A stretch of DNA of 37,616 bases from an uncultured Clostridia bacterium. Lineage in GTDB: Bacteria > Bacillota > Clostridia > Christensenellales > UBA1242. How positions within the stretch are numbered: the first letter of the stretch is position 1; every line of letters starts with the position of its first letter. Positions 24,852 through 33,143 of this stretch are shown in pieces. The stretch covers positions 1 through 37,616 of the forward strand of contig CALWPG010000009.1 in assembly GCA_944383375.1 (NCBI GenBank). The letters are read 5' to 3'. The notes under the pieces were generated by a model that did not search any database, was not told the origin of the DNA, and worked only from the letters and a program-made list of their open reading frames with translations. The position numbers and the translations under genes are program-made.

Positions 24852-25739
24852 ATGGGAATATTTAGTAAACTTAAAAATATATTTTCAAGTGATATAACTT
24901 TTTCACCCGAAAGTGTGACGGGTTTGGTTTCTCCTGTAAAAACCAAAAATGGAGTTATTAAACTAGATGGCAAGGTCACCGTTCCAGATGACTTCAGTTT
25001 CGCACTTGGTCACAATGGAAAGGCATTGGATTGTTTTTCTTGCGGAGAACATTATTTGAGCATTTCAACATTGCCTGTTTGTTGCAGAAAATTGAAGATA
25101 AACAAACTTGATAAAAATGGCAAGATAAAGAAAAAATTCAAAGCTGATGCTTATTTTGTAAACCTTTCTCCTTTTGAATTGGACTTTACAACTTTGGATA
25201 AAGCAGAACTTGGCCAGCTATCAAGCGGAATTTTTAAAGTAGGACTTAAGTGTAGAATTACACTAAAAGTTATAAATGTTCCAAGTTTGATGGATGGTCT
25301 ATTGAGTGAGTATGCATATCTAAAACCGAAAGAATCAGAAAGATTGATAAAGGTAATAATTTCTGACTATGTGGTTTCTATTTTGAATAAATATAATTTT
25401 GCACTTTTTGAATTCGTGAATTCAAATGAAGCGATTGTAAGTACTATTAAGGAAGAGTTATCAAAAAAGCTTGAGAAAAAGGGACTAGAGCTTGTTGAAA
25501 TAAGCGATGTCATATATCAGTTGCCAAAAAAATTTCAAAAGGAATATGAAGAAAATCTAGAGAAATTAAAGCAGATGAATCAACCTATGCAGGTGGAAAA
25601 TAAATCAGAGGAAACAGAAGAATACATTCCCTTTGGAGACATAGAGATCGAAAGCTCTCAAGGCATTGACCACAAAAGTGAAGACGAACAATTTGTTGAT
25701 CTTGACCTCAACCATTTGTACAATGATAAAAAAGAATAG
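24852..25739 (+). CDS. SPFH-like (virion-core-protein-like) domain protein
   Basis: The 295-residue soluble protein starts 'MGIFSKLKNIFSSDI', the usual opening of SPFH-type proteins of the YdjI group. It has the order expected for that fold: a beta-strand region with 'CFSCGEHYLSISTLPV' (about residues 55-72), 'KADAYFVNLSPFELDFTT' (about 96-113) and 'FKVGLKCRITLKVINVPSLMDGLL'. A long helix with 'EELSKKLEKKGLELVEISDV' follows, a typical SPFH closing motif. The acidic tail from about residue 240 looks disordered. The usual C-terminal zinc ribbon is absent. The role is unknown; relatives form membrane-associated scaffolds. The family call is inferred from pattern, not a clear match. Confidence 0.6.
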   Translation: MGIFSKLKNIFSSDITFSPESVTGLVSPVKTKNGVIKLDGKVTVPDDFSFALGHNGKALDCFSCGEHYLSISTLPVCCRKLKINKLDKNGKIKKKFKADAYFVNLSPFELDFTTLDKAELGQLSSGIFKVGLKCRITLKVINVPSLMDGLLSEYAYLKPKESERLIKVIISDYVVSILNKYNFALFEFVNSNEAIVSTIKEELSKKLEKKGLELVEISDVIYQLPKKFQKEYEENLEKLKQMNQPMQVENKSEETEEYIPFGDIEIESSQGIDHKSEDEQFVDLDLNHLYNDKKE

Positions 25740-25756
25740 GCATTTAAATTTGTGTA

Positions 25757-25785
25757 TTGACTAATCCAAGTTTGTATGATAGTAT
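25757..25785 (+). promoter_or_regulatory. Promoter of the 25803 gene
   Basis: TTGACT (25757-25762) and TAGTAT (25780-25785) are 17 nt apart; GGAGTG precedes the ATG. Confidence 0.5.
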
Positions 25786-25802
25786 AAATACGGAGTGAAA
25801 TT

Positions 25803-26246
25803 ATGGAAAATAACAATAAAAATAAACTTTTGAAAGAAATTAAAAATTATTCAAATACAGCAAAGGCTTTCAAGTGGATTGGTTATGGTTTATTTGTTGC
25901 AGCAATTCTTGCAGGTGTGCCAGTGATGTTTCTTGGAGGTGTTGTGACAGGGCTTATAACCATGTTTGGTTGTCTCCTTTTTGGATATGGATTTTATAAT
26001 TCTTCAATTCTATGTGAAACAAAAGTCAATGCCTTAAAATTAAGGTCTGAAATGCAATCTGAGCCAACTGTAGATGAATATGATAGTAATAAAACGCATG
26101 TTGAAACACAGGATTATAGTGATGTTGCAACAAAAGATCATAATATCAACATAGATTACGATGTTAAGAATTCAACCGATGTCTCAAAAAGTGAGCCACG
26201 CAACACTACAGATTCAAAAAATTCTACAGATGATCTTGAAAGATAA
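25803..26246 (+). CDS. Small membrane protein of unknown function
   Basis: The 147-residue protein has a Lys/Asn-rich N-terminus and two membrane helices (about residues 21-44 and 47-68) joined by a tight 'GG' turn. A hydrophilic, Asp/Ser/Thr-rich tail of about 75 residues follows and is probably disordered. There are no cysteine or catalytic motifs. It has its own promoter, RBS and an elaborate terminator, so it appears monocistronic. I do not recognise the family. Confidence 0.7.
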   Translation: MENNNKNKLLKEIKNYSNTAKAFKWIGYGLFVAAILAGVPVMFLGGVVTGLITMFGCLLFGYGFYNSSILCETKVNALKLRSEMQSEPTVDEYDSNKTHVETQDYSDVATKDHNINIDYDVKNSTDVSKSEPRNTTDSKNSTDDLER

Positions 26247-26255
26247 AAAATAGAT

Positions 26256-26312
26256 ACTGACAAGCATAGAGCGATTTTTAAAATGCTCTAACCGCTCGTC
26301 GGTGTTTTTTTA
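26256..26312 (+). terminator. Two-tier terminator hairpin
   Basis: An outer stem pairs ACTGACaAGC (26256-26265) with GCTcGTCGGT (26294-26303), and an inner stem pairs TAGAGC (26267-26272) with GCTCTA (26285-26290). Seven to eight T follow. It is larger than a simple terminator. Confidence 0.7.
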
Positions 26313-26367
26313 TTTGATGAACAATTCGCACAAACTTTCATATAAGAATATGAGAGGGTTATTTTTC

Positions 26368-26973
26368 ATGGATAATATTTATATTGACGAAAGTGTAAAA
26401 ATAGGAAAAGATGTTAAAATTTTTCCCTTTAACGTTGTAATTGGGAACACAACAATTGGCGATAACACCATTTTGTACCCTTTTAACTTCATACAAGATA
26501 GTATAATTGGATCAGGATGTGAAGTTAGCCACAGTCATTTGCAAAATTGCGAAATTGAAGATGAGGTCAAAGTAGGGCCATTCGCAAGGCTTAGACCTAA
26601 CACTAAAATTTGTAAAAAATGCAAAATAGGCAATTTTGTAGAGGTCAAAAATTCAATTTTGAATACTGGTGTCAAGGCGAGTCATCTCGCATATATCGGC
26701 GATGCAGAAGTTGGAGAAAATACAAATGTGGGGTGCGGAGTAATTTTTGCTAATTATAATGGCAAGGTAAAAAACAAGATTAAAGTTGGCAAAAATTGTT
26801 TTTTAGGCAGTAATTGTAATCTCATAGCACCACTTAGTGTTGCCGATAAAACATATATTTGTGCCGGATCAACACTCACAAAGGATACAAATGTCGATGA
26901 TTTTGTGATAGCTAGGCAAAGAGAAACTATAAAACCAAATAGGGCGAACAAGTATCTAAAGGAGAATGATTGA
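26368..26973 (+). CDS. Stand-alone GlmU-like glucosamine-1-phosphate acetyltransferase (left-handed beta-helix)
   Basis: The protein (201 residues) is built from hexapeptide repeats and matches only the C-terminal half of GlmU. That half acetylates glucosamine-1-phosphate with acetyl-CoA on the route to UDP-GlcNAc. Visible GlmU signatures are 'VGPFARLRP' (69-77), 'GNFVEVKNS' (88-96), 'ASHLAYIGDAEVG' (104-116) with the catalytic His at 106, 'NYNG' (129-132) and 'GSNCNLIAPL' (147-156). The N-terminal uridylyltransferase domain is absent. The start at 26368 is chosen for AGAGGG 9 nt upstream; a GTG at 26302 lies within the upstream terminator. Its stop overlaps the glmM start (TGATG), and GlmM makes its presumed substrate. 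Confidence 0.85.
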   Translation: MDNIYIDESVKIGKDVKIFPFNVVIGNTTIGDNTILYPFNFIQDSIIGSGCEVSHSHLQNCEIEDEVKVGPFARLRPNTKICKKCKIGNFVEVKNSILNTGVKASHLAYIGDAEVGENTNVGCGVIFANYNGKVKNKIKVGKNCFLGSNCNLIAPLSVADKTYICAGSTLTKDTNVDDFVIARQRETIKPNRANKYLKEND

Positions 26974-28298
26974 TGAAATATTTTGGCACAGATGGCATAA
27001 GAGGAAAAATTTTTGAAGATGTTGACCATAAAATTGCTTTTGATTGTGGCAACTCACTTTGTGCATTGAAATCAAAGCCAAGAATTATTATTGGCAAAGA
27101 TACAAGACTAAGTAATGATTATTTAACTCTTGCTTTTAGTCTTGGCGTTTTGTATGGTGGTGGAACAGTTGTTGATTTGGGCATATGCCCAACTCCTGGT
27201 GTTGCTTATTTGACGAAACATTTAGGTTTTGACTTTGGCGTAATGATTAGTGCATCGCATAATCCACCTGATAATAATGGAATAAAAGTTTTCAATAGTT
27301 ATGGCCAAAAACTAGGTGACATTTTAGAGCAGGATTTGGAAAATCATTTTGGACAATACATAAAATGCGAGGCGATGAATTTAAAAAATTACATTTTTAA
27401 TCCCAAATTAGTAAGAAAATATATTGACTTTTTGCAAAACAGCCTTGATATCGACTTAAAAAATTTAAAAATAGTGCTTGATTGCTGTCATGGAGCAAGT
27501 TGTAAAGTTGCGCCAACTGTTTTTCGCAAATTAGGTGCAAAAGTTTTTGTGATAAATTCAAAAATGGACGGAGAAAAAATTAATGTGAATTGTGGAGCCA
27601 CAAACACAAGACAGCTCCAGGAAAGTGTCAAAAACCATAATGCAGATATTGGTTTGGCATTTGATGGCGATAGTGATAGGCTGATTGCTGTGGATGAAAA
27701 TGGTGATGAAGTTGATGGTGATAAGATTATTTACGTCTTGGCAAAACAACTCAAAAAGGAAAACAAGCTTAAAAATGATATTGTCATCGGAACGTTGGTT
27801 ACAAATCTGGGAATACAAAAACAATTGAACAAGCATTCAATTAATATAGCACTTGCAAACATCGGCGACAAATATGTAATTGAGAAGATGCTTGAAACAA
27901 ATTCAATTTTGGGAGGCGAAAAGTCTGGGCACATTATTCTTTTAAATCATCTTCCAACTGGAGATGGAATTTTAGCGGGAATTCAGCTTGCCGGTGTTTT
28001 AAAGAAAAACAATTGTAAATTTTCTGCCCTTTGCGATGTAAAGTTATATCCGCAGGTAAATATAAGCATCAAAGTTAAAGATAAGGACATGATATTTGAA
28101 GATAAAACATTGAAACAATTGATTGATGAGATTGAGAGTAAAAACAATCAAAGTGTCAGAGTTTTGGTGAGAAAATCTGGTACTGAAAAAGTTATAAGAG
28201 TTATGGTTGAAAGTGAAGATGAAAAAATGGCAAACACGTATGCAAATCTGTTAGAAAAAAAAGTTCGTGAAATTGACGATAAAAATATAAAAAAATAG
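26973..28298 (+). CDS. glmM: Phosphoglucosamine mutase GlmM
   Basis: GlmM converts glucosamine-6-phosphate to glucosamine-1-phosphate for cell-wall UDP-GlcNAc synthesis. The start at 26973 has GGAG 8 nt upstream, giving 441 residues, the normal length. The N-terminus 'KYFGTDGIRG', the active-site serine loop 'ISASHNPPDNNGIK' (phosphoserine at about 95), the Mg-binding loop 'DGDSDR' (231-236), a sugar loop 'GGEKSGH' and the phosphate-binding C-terminal 'RKSGTEKVIRVM' are all present. It is translationally coupled to the GlmU-like acetyltransferase, so two successive steps are made from one mRNA. Confidence 0.96.
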   Translation: MKYFGTDGIRGKIFEDVDHKIAFDCGNSLCALKSKPRIIIGKDTRLSNDYLTLAFSLGVLYGGGTVVDLGICPTPGVAYLTKHLGFDFGVMISASHNPPDNNGIKVFNSYGQKLGDILEQDLENHFGQYIKCEAMNLKNYIFNPKLVRKYIDFLQNSLDIDLKNLKIVLDCCHGASCKVAPTVFRKLGAKVFVINSKMDGEKINVNCGATNTRQLQESVKNHNADIGLAFDGDSDRLIAVDENGDEVDGDKIIYVLAKQLKKENKLKNDIVIGTLVTNLGIQKQLNKHSINIALANIGDKYVIEKMLETNSILGGEKSGHIILLNHLPTGDGILAGIQLAGVLKKNNCKFSALCDVKLYPQVNISIKVKDKDMIFEDKTLKQLIDEIESKNNQSVRVLVRKSGTEKVIRVMVESEDEKMANTYANLLEKKVREIDDKNIKK

Positions 28299-28359
28299 CA
28301 CAAATATTGAAATTTGTTAGTTTGAAATTGATTTTTTTAAATTATATTTGTAATAAAAA

Positions 28360-28398
28360 TCACCAAATGTTATACTTTTTAAAAAGTATAAAAGGTGA
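28360..28398 (+). promoter_or_regulatory. Long perfect palindrome burying the RBS of the alcohol dehydrogenase gene
   Basis: TATACTTTTT and AAAAAGTATA (28371-28390) are a perfect 20-bp palindrome. Outside it, TCACC (28360-28364) can pair with GGTGA (28394-28398), which is the Shine-Dalgarno region of the gene at 28402. In the mRNA the RBS would be held in a stem. It might also be an operator or weak terminator of glmM. Confidence 0.6.
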
Positions 28399-28401
28399 TT
28401 T

Positions 28402-29604
28402 ATGAATATATTCAAAAAAATTTATTGCAGGACATATCAATTCATTTTAAAAATAGCCATACCATTTTTGCCATATCATGAACCAAAACTGCTTGACGAT
28501 TATGAAGCACTAAGTCAGACTCTAAAACAAAACGACATCAAGCGCATCTTGGTTGTTGCAGATAAGACACTGATTTCTCTTGGACTTTTGGATAATTTGA
28601 AAAACACACTTGAAAGTGGTGGATTTGATATCTATATCTATGACAAAACCGTCGCAAATCCAACCACTGACAATGTGGAGGAAGGTGTTGTTTTTTATAA
28701 TGAAAATCATTGTCAGGCAATAATTGCATTTGGTGGCGGCTCCATTATGGATTGTGCAAAGGCAATTGGGGCAAGAATTGCTAGACCTAAAAAATCTTTG
28801 AATCAAATGCAAGGGATATTAAAGGTTAGAAAGAAAATTCCACTACTCACCTGTATACCAACAACGGCTGGAACCGGAAGTGAAACCACCATTGCCAGTG
28901 TGATTACCGATAGCAAAACAAGACACAAATATGCCATAAATGATTTCCCACTGATCCCTAGTTTTGCAATATTGGATGCAAAACTTACTGTTGGACTTCC
29001 ACCACATATCACTGCCACAACTGGCATGGATGCTTTGACGCATGCAATTGAGGCTTATATAGGCAACAGTTTGACAAAAAGCACAAAAAAGTATGCGCTT
29101 GAGGCAATCTCTCTTGTGTTTGACAATCTATTTAAAGTATATGAAAATGGACGAGACCTCACGGCAAGGCAGAAGATGCTGAAAGCTTCTTATCTTGCTG
29201 GACTAGCCTTTACAAAGTCGTATGTTGGATATGTTCATGCCATCGCCCATTCCTTGGGTGGTAAATACAATGTTGCACATGGTGAAGCAAATGCTATTTT
29301 GCTACCATTCGTATTGAAAAAGTATGGCAAAAAGATTCACAAAAAACTTAAACAGATATGCGTTTATCTCGGCTTGTGTGCACCAGATACGCCAAAAGAA
29401 GAGGCAAGTGAAATATTTATTAGACATATTGAAAAGTTAAATGACCTTATGTCCATACCAAAATATATTGAGAAACTTAAAAAAGAAGACATCGAAGAAC
29501 TTGCAAAAACGGCAGAAAAAGAGGCCAATCCTCTCTATCCTGTGCCGGTGCTTTACACGGCAAAAGATTTACAGACAATTTATTTGCAGGTATGTAAAGA
29601 TTAA
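28402..29604 (+). CDS. Iron-containing alcohol dehydrogenase
   Basis: Group III, metal-dependent NAD(P)-alcohol dehydrogenase of 400 residues. The nucleotide-binding motif 'GGGS' (111-114) with 'MDCAKAIGA', the 'PTTAGTGSETT' loop (153-163) and the four metal ligands Asp210, His214, His279 and His293 are present with family spacing ('MDALTHAIEAY', 'HAIAHSLGGKYNVAHGEANAI'). The N-terminal 25 residues are hydrophobic and basic, somewhat longer than usual. The substrate cannot be told from sequence; butanol, propanediol or lactaldehyde dehydrogenases all share this fold. An RBS-covering palindrome lies upstream. Confidence 0.93.
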   Translation: MNIFKKIYCRTYQFILKIAIPFLPYHEPKLLDDYEALSQTLKQNDIKRILVVADKTLISLGLLDNLKNTLESGGFDIYIYDKTVANPTTDNVEEGVVFYNENHCQAIIAFGGGSIMDCAKAIGARIARPKKSLNQMQGILKVRKKIPLLTCIPTTAGTGSETTIASVITDSKTRHKYAINDFPLIPSFAILDAKLTVGLPPHITATTGMDALTHAIEAYIGNSLTKSTKKYALEAISLVFDNLFKVYENGRDLTARQKMLKASYLAGLAFTKSYVGYVHAIAHSLGGKYNVAHGEANAILLPFVLKKYGKKIHKKLKQICVYLGLCAPDTPKEEASEIFIRHIEKLNDLMSIPKYIEKLKKEDIEELAKTAEKEANPLYPVPVLYTAKDLQTIYLQVCKD

Positions 29605-29627
29605 ATATTAAAAAAAAGGAAAAAAAT

Positions 29628-30314
29628 ATGAAAAAAAATATATTTATTATTAATTTTTTGTTACTTTTGGCTCTAATTGCATTTGATATCGCCTACATAA
29701 TTACAGATACACTTGTAACAAAGTCAATAGCCAGTGCATTTTTTGTGATAATTGGCATCATGAATCTTAGTTTTGCTATAAAAACTAAAGCTAAACTCAA
29801 GTTTCCAATATTGATGTTGATAGGGCTTGTATTTGCCATGCTGGGAGACATCATTCTTGAAATACATTTTATTTCTGGTGCAATTTTGTTTGCTATTGGT
29901 CATGTGTTCTTCTTCATTTCCTATTGTGCAATTGCAAAATTTAAATATATTGACCTTTTGTACGGAGCTATGATCTTTATTCCATCAATGTTATTTATAG
30001 TCCTTGTGCCTATTTTTGATTTTGGTGGAATACTCATGGAAATTGTATGTGTTGTCTATGATCTCATAATTTCCATGATGGTGGGCAAGGCGATTTCCAA
30101 TTTAATTCGTGAAAAAAATATTTTGAATATCATCATACTAATCGGAAGCGTAATGTTTTTCTTAAGCGATTTAATGTTACTTTTGAATGTTTTTGCCTCT
30201 TTGCCTGTGGTTGGAACCGTATGTTTAGTATTGTACTATCCTGCTGAATTCTTGCTTGCATTTTCCATCTATTTAAGTTCTTGTCGAGAACAAAGCTTGG
30301 ACACTGCATCATAA
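29628..30314 (+). CDS. YhhN/TMEM86-family membrane protein (lysoplasmalogenase-like)
   Basis: The 228-residue protein is almost entirely hydrophobic, with about seven to eight membrane helices. 'LGDIILEI' near residue 83 and 'FFLSDLMLLLN' near residue 185 carry the paired Asp residues typical of the YhhN family. Some members (TMEM86 in animals) hydrolyse lysoplasmalogen; activity in bacteria is less certain. RBS AAAAGG precedes the ATG and the gene lies 23 bp after the alcohol dehydrogenase, so it may be co-transcribed with it. Plasmalogen use in anaerobic bacteria would fit, but this is inference. Confidence 0.75.
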   Translation: MKKNIFIINFLLLLALIAFDIAYIITDTLVTKSIASAFFVIIGIMNLSFAIKTKAKLKFPILMLIGLVFAMLGDIILEIHFISGAILFAIGHVFFFISYCAIAKFKYIDLLYGAMIFIPSMLFIVLVPIFDFGGILMEIVCVVYDLIISMMVGKAISNLIREKNILNIIILIGSVMFFLSDLMLLLNVFASLPVVGTVCLVLYYPAEFLLAFSIYLSSCREQSLDTAS

Positions 30315-30332
30315 CAAATTGTAAAAGAATTT

Positions 30333-30362
30333 AAAATGACACAAAGCATGTGTCATTTTTTT
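30333..30362 (+). terminator. Terminator after the YhhN-like gene
   Basis: AAAATGACAC and GTGTCATTTT form a perfect stem with a 7-nt loop and seven T. Confidence 0.9.
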
Positions 30363-30410
30363 GTATTCCCTTTGAAAGTAAGATATTTTACAATATTTTC
30401 GGAGGTAAAT

Positions 30411-31349
30411 ATGAAATTAAAAGACTGGCTTGATGCTTGGACAAACGGGGGATTAAAATACAATATTAAAAAAAGGAGTTTAAATACTTATTTGGATGTA
30501 GTGGAAAAACACATAAAACCAAAACTTGGAGAATATGAACTTGACCAATTAAATATTGTTGTTTTACAAAGTTTCATTCAACAAAAACTTGAAAAAGGTA
30601 ATTTAAAGACCGGAGGGGCACTATCATCAAGCACCGTGGTATTAATAGCAAATATACTAAAACAAGCAATTTATGAAGCGAATTTGCTTGAAATTACATC
30701 AAAAAACTATGCAAAACATATAAGGTTACCTTATCAACATGAAAGCTCTGTTACGGCTTTTGAAAAATTGGAGCAGGAAAAAATCGTCAAATATTGTGCA
30801 GAAAGCAAAAAGTCAAATTATATAGGAATTATTATTTGTCTTTACACTGGACTTAGAATAGGTGAACTTTTGGCACTTGAATGGAAAGATGTTGATTTCG
30901 AAAAAAATTTATTGTCGGTTACAAAGTCTGCATATCAAGGAAAAATAAATGGAAAAATTAAAATTATCGTGGACACTCCTAAAACTAAAAATTCACATAG
31001 AGTTATACCTTTGCCTAAACAAATTGTTCAAAAATTGAAAAAAATTAAGAAAAAATCGTCTTCAAAATACATTATAACAACAAAAAACAATCAAATGGTA
31101 GGCACAAGGTCATATCAAAGAACTTTTGAAAGAATATTGTGTAGACTAAATATATGCCACAAAAATTTCCATTCTCTTCGTCACACCTTTGCAACTCGTG
31201 CACTTGAGTTTGGAATGGATGTCAAAACCGTTTCCGAAATTCTTGGCCACAAAAATCCCATGATAACTCTCCAAAGATACACCCATTCACTTTTATCATA
31301 TAAAAGAGATATGATGAACAAATTTGGTAGGCAACTTGAGATATTATAA
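30411..31349 (+). CDS. Tyrosine recombinase/integrase
   Basis: The protein (312 residues) has an N-terminal SAM-like DNA-binding region and a complete catalytic domain: Arg149 in 'YTGLRIGELLALEW', Lys191, His254 and Arg257 in 'HSLRHTFA', His280 in 'LGHKN', and Tyr290 in 'QRYTH'. The start at 30411 has GGAGG directly upstream; the longer frame begins inside the preceding terminator. Such phage/ICE-type integrases insert elements at specific sites. No excisionase, att repeat or tRNA target was found beside it, so it may be an orphan. It marks the start of the accessory segment. Confidence 0.93.
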   Translation: MKLKDWLDAWTNGGLKYNIKKRSLNTYLDVVEKHIKPKLGEYELDQLNIVVLQSFIQQKLEKGNLKTGGALSSSTVVLIANILKQAIYEANLLEITSKNYAKHIRLPYQHESSVTAFEKLEQEKIVKYCAESKKSNYIGIIICLYTGLRIGELLALEWKDVDFEKNLLSVTKSAYQGKINGKIKIIVDTPKTKNSHRVIPLPKQIVQKLKKIKKKSSSKYIITTKNNQMVGTRSYQRTFERILCRLNICHKNFHSLRHTFATRALEFGMDVKTVSEILGHKNPMITLQRYTHSLLSYKRDMMNKFGRQLEIL

Positions 31350-31393
31350 TCAAAGTGTTATACTTAGTTTTAAATTAACAGAGGAAATAAACT

Positions 31394-32388
31394 ATGATTA
31401 CAAAAATTTTAAAGCCAACAACATACGCATTAAACAAAGCGGCAAATTTGATCAATGATGGAGAATTGGTTGCCTTTGCCACTGAGACAGTTTATGGTCT
31501 TAGTGCCGATGCGACAAACGATGATGCAGTGAAAAAAATCTATGTCGCAAAGGGTCGTCCGGGTAACAATCCGCTGATTGTTCATCTTGCAAATAAAAAA
31601 GATATAAAAAAATATGTAAAAAGCATCAATATGCTTGAAAGAAAAATCATAAAAGATTTCATGCCAGGACCTATTAGTTTGGTTTTGAAAAAAAATTCAT
31701 TGGTTTCACAGATAGTTAGCGCAGGCGGAGATACTATTGCAGTCAGAATTCCACAAAACAAAGTGGCACGTAGTTTTATAAGGAGAACACATAAACCCAT
31801 TTGTGCGCCAAGTGCAAACACTTCAAAGCGACCAAGTCCAACAACTGCCAAGCATGTTTTTGACGACATGAATGGTAAAATTTCTCTTATTATTGATGGC
31901 GGGCAGACAGATGTTGGAATTGAAAGCACGGTTGTCAAAGTTGAGAATAATGAAGTATACATCTTGCGACCAGGTAAAATAAACGAAGAAATGCTAAGTT
32001 CCTCTTTGCACTGCCTGGTGCATGAAAATGTTAAGGTTGGATCCAAAATTGAAAGTCCTGGAACGAAATACACTCACTATAAGCCAAAGTGTGATATGAT
32101 ACTGGTAAAAAATAATATTGTTGAAAATATTAAAAAAATTACAAAAATGAGTCAAATAAGGGTAAAAAAGTTATAATTTTTTGCAAACATGCAGATATGC
32201 ACAAGTTCGCAGGTATGAATGTTGTCGATGTAGGAAAAGATAGCGACGAGGTTAGTCATAATATTTTCAAAGCTCTTCGTGACCATGAATGTTATGATCT
32301 TATCATTGCTCAATATATTGACAACGGGAATATGGTTGAAGGACTATTCAATCGTATGATAAAGTCAGCATCGGGTAATTTGGTTTAA
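31394..32388 (+). CDS. tsaC: L-threonylcarbamoyladenylate synthase (Sua5/YwlC type), C-terminal domain in the -1 frame
   Basis: Sua5/TsaC makes threonylcarbamoyl-AMP for the t6A37 modification of ANN-decoding tRNAs. The first frame (31394-32176) gives 260 residues with the full YrdC domain: 'AFATETVYGLSADA', 'KGRPGNNPLIVHL', 'AVRIPQ', 'APSANTSKRPSPTTA' and 'GIESTVV'. It continues into the Sua5 linker ('SPGTKYTHYKP') and stops at TAA 32174. The Sua5 C-terminal domain continues in the -1 frame ('KVIIFCKHAD' onward) to 32388, ending 'EGLFNRMIKSASGNLV'. The join falls at an A AAA AAG heptamer (32164-32170). The combined product would be about 330 residues, normal for Sua5. Either this is programmed -1 frameshifting or one A has been lost. 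The YrdC part alone could be active. Confidence 0.85.
32164..32170 (+). other. A_AAA_AAG slippery heptamer in the Sua5 gene
   Basis: In the zero frame the codons read GTA AAA AAG TTA TAA. A -1 slip on AAA AAG leads directly into GTT ATA ATT, the frame encoding the missing Sua5 C-terminal domain. AAGGG lies immediately upstream. No strong downstream stem is obvious. Confidence 0.6.
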
Positions 32389-32444
32389 AAATATTAATAT
32401 ATATTGGCAATTTGAAAATACTAATTTAAAAAGGATAAGGGACA

Positions 32445-33128
32445 TTGCCAAATATAGTTAAAGTTTTATTAAATTCAGTTTTTTCTTTTATATATTTGTT
32501 TATCATTGCAAAACTTCTTGGCAAAAAACAGGTTGCTCAGCTAACTGTTGTGGACTATGTTGTAGGCATAAGCATAGGAAGTATTGCTGCGCAGTGGTGC
32601 ACCGACGCCGAAACACCTTGGTATTTTTATGCAATTGGCATGGGTATCTTTTTTATTTTTTCTAGTCTTGTAGACTTTTTTGAAAGAAAAACGCCTTTGA
32701 AACAATTTTTCAAAGGGAGGCAGATAGAACTCGTGACAAATGGAAAAGTAAATTATAATAGTCTTAAAAAATCAAAGTTAGATATCAATGACATGCTTGG
32801 ACTTTGTAGGGCCAAGGGTTTTTTTGATTTAAACGATATTGCTTTCATATTTTTTGAAACTGACGGATCAATAAGCATACTTCCACGCGGAGAAGAAAAA
32901 CCGACAGTGGTCTCTGATTTGATAAAGCCCAAAATCCAAAAGTCAAGTCCGGCTATGTATCCAATTATAGATGGAAAGGTGAATCAGGATGTATTAAATC
33001 AAATGCAAAAAAGTGTCAATTGGCTCTACAAACATTGCAATATTGTCACCAAAAAAGATCTAAAAAACATCATATTGGCGGAATACATCTCTCAGGATAA
33101 TTCTGTGATTGTGCATTATAAAAAGTGA
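32445..33128 (+). CDS. YetF/YcaP-like (DUF421) membrane protein
   Basis: The 227-residue protein has three N-terminal membrane helices (about residues 5-22, 33-52 and 57-75) and a soluble C-terminal domain. The sequence 'LGKKQVAQLTVVDYVVGISIGSIAA' at residues 25-50 is the DUF421 signature. 'LGLCRAKGFFDLNDIAFIFFETDGSISILP' in the C-terminal half is also typical. Members occur in spore formers, sometimes in sporulation or stress settings; function is not established. The start is a TTG with AAGGATAAGGG just upstream. Confidence 0.88.
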   Translation: MPNIVKVLLNSVFSFIYLFIIAKLLGKKQVAQLTVVDYVVGISIGSIAAQWCTDAETPWYFYAIGMGIFFIFSSLVDFFERKTPLKQFFKGRQIELVTNGKVNYNSLKKSKLDINDMLGLCRAKGFFDLNDIAFIFFETDGSISILPRGEEKPTVVSDLIKPKIQKSSPAMYPIIDGKVNQDVLNQMQKSVNWLYKHCNIVTKKDLKNIILAEYISQDNSVIVHYKK

Positions 33129-33143
33129 CACTATTTTAGTGAG

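Noticed and set aside
30336..30410. Upstream extension of the integrase frame
   Set aside because: It begins inside a terminator hairpin, and GGAGG fixes the start at 30411.
31582..32073. 163-codon minus-strand ORF inside the Sua5 gene
   Set aside because: The sense frame is a conserved YrdC domain, so the antisense frame is a by-product.
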